A stretch of DNA of 64,000 bases from Ogataea parapolymorpha DL-1 (taxonomy: Eukaryota > Ascomycota > Pichiomycetes > Pichiales > Pichiaceae): positions 1,451,571 to 1,515,570 of the forward strand of contig NC_027860.1 of NCBI RefSeq assembly GCF_000187245.1, read 5' to 3'. How positions within the stretch are numbered: position 1 is the stretch's first letter; each line of letters begins with the position of its first letter. The position numbers and the translations under genes were made by a program. Shown here piece after piece: positions 61,365-64,000 of this stretch. The notes below the pieces were generated by a model. It searched no databases and had not been told where the DNA came from. It worked only from the letters and a program-made list of their open reading frames with translations.

Positions 61365-63017
61365 ATGTCTCATAATTCCTCGGACTTGGATAAAATCGAG
61401 ACAAAATCTGTGGCAAATCTCGAAACTGTGAGCCTTTCAGCGCCAGGATCCTCAAATGATCTCTTCGGCGTGGATGATTCGCAGCTCCACCGCTCCCTAA
61501 AGGATAGGCATATTGGCATGATTGCGCTAGTCAGCGTCTTTGGTACAGGTCTATTTTTAAGCAGTGGTGGAACTCTAGCGAAGACTGGACCTGTTGGAAT
61601 GCTTATAGCTTATGCTATTATCGGTGTTGTTGTTGGCTTGAATCAGCTGGCAATGGCGGAAACTGCTGCTTTGGCACCACTTACAGGAGCATCCATCCGT
61701 CACGCTGAAATCTTCATTGACGAAGCAGTCGGGTTTGCACTGGGGTATCTCAAGTTGTGGCAGAACCTTCTTCCTGGTGGGGTTGTCTCGGCGGCGTTGG
61801 TGATTCAATACTGGAGCGATCTCAGCCCCGCCGTTTGGATCACGGTTCTGGCAGTTCCCATTGCGGTCACGAACCTGTTCTCGATCCGGATCTATGGAGA
61901 AGTCGAGTTTGTGTTTGGGATGTTGAAAATCTGTCTGATTGTGATGCTGGTGCTTGCGGGACTAGTATTGGACCTTGGGGGTGTCAAGGGCCAGGAAAGA
62001 CTTGGTTTCCACTACTGGAAAGACCCTGGCCCATTTGCGGCGTTCATCGAGAGCGGGGCCGTGGGGCGGTTTGTCGGGTTCTGGGCGGCGCTGTCGTCGG
62101 TGGTGTACTCGTACGGCGGGGTTCAGGGCATTGCGCTGCTCGCCGGAGAGACGAAGAACCCCCGCACCAACATCCCCAAGGCCGCAAAGCGAATCCTGTA
62201 CCGAGTGGTCGGGCTGTACATGGTGGCTGTGTTTGTGCTGACGCTGATCGTGCCGTACGACGACAAGAAGATCGCGGTGAGTGACGGCACGGCAGCCCAC
62301 TCGCCGTACGTGATTGCGTTTGAGCGCGCGGGCATCAAGGTGCTGCCGCACGTGGTGAACGCGCTCACTCTCACGTCTGCGTGGTCGGAGGGCAACGCGA
62401 GCGTGGCGAACTCGGCGCGGATCCTGTTTTCGCTGGCGTCGAAGGGCCAGGCGCCGCGGGTGTTCCTGCGCAGCAACGCGCGGCTGCGGGTGCCGTTTGT
62501 CGGGGTGTCGGTGGCGCTGGTGCTGCTGGCGCTGGCGTACATGTGCGTGGACAGCACGGCGGCGACGGTGTTCAGCTGGTTCCAGAACATCACGTCGTCG
62601 GTGCTGCTGCTGGACTGGATTGTGATTGCGGCGAACCACATCCGGATGAGCAGGGCGCTGGCGGCGCAGGGGTACACGCGGGCGGCGCTGCCGTACCGCA
62701 ACCGGGCTGCGCCGGTCGGGGCGTGGGTGTCGCTGGTGGCGTCGGTGGTGCTGCTGGTGACAGGCGGGTTCACGACGTTTCTGCGGGGCCACTGGAGCAC
62801 GTCGACGCTGGTGTCTGCGTACTGCTCGCCGGTGCTGTTTGTGGTGCTGTACGCGGGGTGGAAGGTTGTGCGCGGGACGCGGCAGGTGCCGCTGGAGGAG
62901 GTGTGCATTGGTGCGCTGCTGGAGGACTACCGGACGAGGCCGGAGGAGGGGGAGCCAGAGACGGCGAAGCCGGCGAAGCGGGTAGCTAAGAAGGTTGTTT
63001 CTTTTCTGTGGTCGTAG
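61365..63017 (+). CDS. Amino-acid permease (APC family)
   Basis: The frame opens at GTG, and the first ATG is at 61365, giving 550 residues. About 12 membrane spans are visible. Yeast-amino-acid-transporter features include the start of the core LKDRHIGMIALVSVFGTGLF, SSGGTLAKTGPVGMLIAYAI, NQLAMAETAALAPLTGASIR, then GGVQGIALLAGETKNPRTNI and the helix 8 region NALTLTSAWSEGNASVANSARIL. The exact substrate is not decidable. From about 62040 to the stop the base composition changes: nearly every third codon position becomes G or C (for example all 19 codons in 62523-62579), while the first 600 bases look like the rest of the window. The protein stays in frame across the change. Confidence 0.92.
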   Translation: MSHNSSDLDKIETKSVANLETVSLSAPGSSNDLFGVDDSQLHRSLKDRHIGMIALVSVFGTGLFLSSGGTLAKTGPVGMLIAYAIIGVVVGLNQLAMAETAALAPLTGASIRHAEIFIDEAVGFALGYLKLWQNLLPGGVVSAALVIQYWSDLSPAVWITVLAVPIAVTNLFSIRIYGEVEFVFGMLKICLIVMLVLAGLVLDLGGVKGQERLGFHYWKDPGPFAAFIESGAVGRFVGFWAALSSVVYSYGGVQGIALLAGETKNPRTNIPKAAKRILYRVVGLYMVAVFVLTLIVPYDDKKIAVSDGTAAHSPYVIAFERAGIKVLPHVVNALTLTSAWSEGNASVANSARILFSLASKGQAPRVFLRSNARLRVPFVGVSVALVLLALAYMCVDSTAATVFSWFQNITSSVLLLDWIVIAANHIRMSRALAAQGYTRAALPYRNRAAPVGAWVSLVASVVLLVTGGFTTFLRGHWSTSTLVSAYCSPVLFVVLYAGWKVVRGTRQVPLEEVCIGALLEDYRTRPEEGEPETAKPAKRVAKKVVSFLWS

Positions 63018-63566
63018 GGGAGAAATAGAGCAGGTAGAACTATAGGAAAGGATACATTTAAAGAGAATTAGAACAAGTATGCGAATTAGAGCCAACTTTA
63101 ATATATTTAGATTTGTAAAGGTGAGTAATTAAAGATGGGAGGACAGACAAGAACAAGATGCGGATGGAGGGAGGAGCATGCTAGATCACAGAATAGGCAC
63201 TGGCGTAGCGAGCTGTATGACCACCACAAGAGGGCTGTCGTGGAGCAGAGTATTTTTCCAGCTGATAAACTTTTTCAGGGATGGGCACACGTGACAAACT
63301 ATTTTAAGAGTGAGGTAAGACGAGCAAATAAGCCGGTCCCTAATTCTGTCCAATAGGCCAGGGGAAGGGGCCGTTCCCGTTAATGCTGCAAGAATATAAA
63401 TAGGCGAGTGGGTCTCGACTGGAGAGGTGGAATTATACTAGGACGGAAGGGTTCTGGCAAGTGGCTCTTGGATGAGGGAGTTGGGAGGTGAGGCAGGGGA
63501 GCAGGGTGAATGTGGGCAGTAGTGAGAGGAGAGGAGGCTTGAAGATGAGCAGAGGTAGCGGTGATT
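63018..63566. other. Subtelomeric spacer
   Basis: No convincing gene. A + strand ATG frame at 63135-63356 (73 codons, MGGQTRTRCGWREE and on) resembles nothing I know; it has plausible composition but no supporting context. The stretch is purine-rich on the + strand from 63360 onward. Confidence 0.4.
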
Positions 63567-63648
63567 GGACATTGACTGGACATTGACCGGACATTGACTG
63601 TGCATTGACTGGACATTGGACTTGACCACTTGGGCTTGACCACTTGGG
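63567..63648 (+). repeat. Subtelomeric minisatellite: 11-bp then 14-bp tandem units
   Basis: Units of GGACATTGACT lie at 63567-63577, 63578-63588 (last base C), 63589-63599, 63600-63610 (GTGCATTGACT), and a partial 63611-63619. They pass into CTTGACCACTTGGG at 63621-63634 and 63635-63648. Both unit types share a TTGAC core. Confidence 0.85.
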
Positions 63649-63750
63649 CTTGGACAGTTCGGCAGTTTGCTATTCTGGCAGTTCGGCACTTATTCGAGGA
63701 ATGCAGAGGGCTGGGTAGACGTGCTGGGTGGTAAGAGCTAGGGAGGTGTG

Positions 63751-63774
63751 GGTAGTGGTAGTGGTAGTGGTAGT
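63751..63774 (+). repeat. GGTAGT x4 microsatellite
   Basis: Four perfect copies of GGTAGT (equally GGT-AGT triplets) in the subtelomere. Confidence 0.9.
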
Positions 63775-63782
63775 CAGGGCAG

Positions 63783-63840
63783 ATAAGAGATAAGATAATA
63801 TAATATAATAAATTAATGTTAAGACAAGACAAGAAAAGAA
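63783..63840. other. AT-rich island in the GC-rich subtelomere (possible ARS)
   Basis: About 58 bp of A/T-rich sequence (AAGATAATATAATATAATAA and flanks) sits between G-rich repeats. H. polymorpha is known to carry telomere-adjacent ARS activity, so an origin here is possible. No consensus can be shown. Confidence 0.3.
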
Positions 63841-63872
63841 GAAAGTAATGTAGGGGCAGGCGGTGTAGGGAT

Positions 63873-63900
63873 GCGGCAGGGAGCGGCAGGAAGCGGCAGA
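63873..63900 (+). repeat. GCGGCAGG-type 10-bp tandem repeat
   Basis: GCGGCAGGGA (63873-63882), GCGGCAGGAA (63883-63892) and GCGGCAGA (63893-63900) form a short degenerate array next to the telomere. Confidence 0.75.
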
Positions 63901-63930
63901 GTTGGTTTCAGGATGCGGTCTGAGGCTCTT

Positions 63931-64000
63931 GGTGGCGGGGTGGCGGGGTGGCGGGGTGGCGGGGTGGCGGGTGGCGGGTGGCGGGTGGCGGGGTGGCGGG
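63931..64000 (+). repeat. Telomere repeat array, GGTGGCGG units (right chromosome end)
   Basis: The array reads as five 8-bp units GGTGGCGG (63931-63970), three 7-bp units GTGGCGG (63971-63991), one 8-bp unit (63992-63999) and a final G. The unit is a rotation of GGGTGGCG, the telomere repeat known from Hansenula (Ogataea) polymorpha. The G-rich strand runs 5' to 3' toward the window end, so this is the right end of the chromosome. The 7-bp units lack one G. Confidence 0.95.

Noticed and set aside
61962..63095. 377-codon open frame antisense to the permease, and a further 261-codon antisense and a 202-codon sense-frame ORF
   Set aside because: They arise from the extreme G/C at third codon positions; the Arg/His/Pro-rich translations match no family and overlap a clear permease.
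63135..63356. 73-codon + strand ORF MGGQTRTRCGW and on
   Set aside because: It begins with an ATG and looks mildly protein-like, but there is no homology, no context and no regulatory support; not strong enough to call.
63380..63832. 150-codon minus-strand ORF in the subtelomere
   Set aside because: It reads through the minisatellites; the Tyr/His and Ser/Pro runs are the repeats translated.

Overview
This is the right-hand end of a chromosome from a budding yeast of the Ogataea (Hansenula) polymorpha group. The last 70 bases (63931-64000) are a G-rich tandem array of GGTGGCGG units, a rotation of the GGGTGGCG telomere repeat known from H. polymorpha. Genes are compact and mostly intronless. 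The content fits a methylotrophic yeast: a sphingolipid delta-4 desaturase, a myo-inositol oxygenase, and yeast-type Golgi mannosyltransferases. I cannot separate O. polymorpha from O. parapolymorpha by eye.

Layout. 1-2.6 kb: UTP15 (cut by the left edge) and SLD2. 2.8-8.4 kb: three Golgi mannosyltransferases from three families (MNN2-type, OCH1/HOC1-type, KRE2/MNT1-type). 8.6-15.1 kb: COQ5, an unrecognised secreted protein, MCH1, a COX5-like subunit and KRE6/SKN1. 15.1-24.8 kb: URN1, EHD3, DES1, a DYN3-like gene, REX1/RNH70, CDC7 and GSF2. 25-30 kb: the divergent RPL30/RPL24 pair, a sugar transporter and a GH17 cell-wall protein. 30-43.4 kb: MIOX facing CDS1, an unrecognised membrane protein with a possible Atg8-binding motif, a SNX41-type sorting nexin, an unknown membrane protein, a SAS4-like gene, CDC1, RCY1 and a Zn(II)2Cys6 factor. 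44-52.8 kb: RAD33, ERV25, SPT5, MRPL39 and MED13. 52.8-63 kb: one unrecognised gene, then a run of same-strand metabolic genes (DUF1749 hydrolase, glutamine amidotransferase, FAD monooxygenase, flavin-reductase-like protein, amine-type FAD oxidase), a gene-poor stretch, and an amino-acid permease whose 3' half is sharply GC-rich. 63-64 kb: subtelomeric minisatellites and the telomere.

Two genes need splicing. RPL30 has a 40-nt intron directly after its ATG, and MRPL39 has a 38-nt intron after seven coding bases. The RPL30 pre-mRNA can fold a textbook kink-turn over its start codon and its GTCAGT 5' splice site, as in S. cerevisiae L30 autoregulation.

Other connections: MIOX (inositol destruction) and CDS1 (CDP-diacylglycerol for PI synthesis) share a 232-bp promoter with a palindromic Ino2/Ino4-like E-box. 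SLD2 and CDC7, both replication-firing genes, carry nearly the same 14-bp MCB-containing element at the same distance from their ATGs. Local gene orders match S. cerevisiae for RPL30-RPL24, SAS4-CDC1 and ERV25/RAD33-SPT5-MRPL39, which supports several weak identifications. All identifications come from reading the sequence and recalling families; no database search was run.
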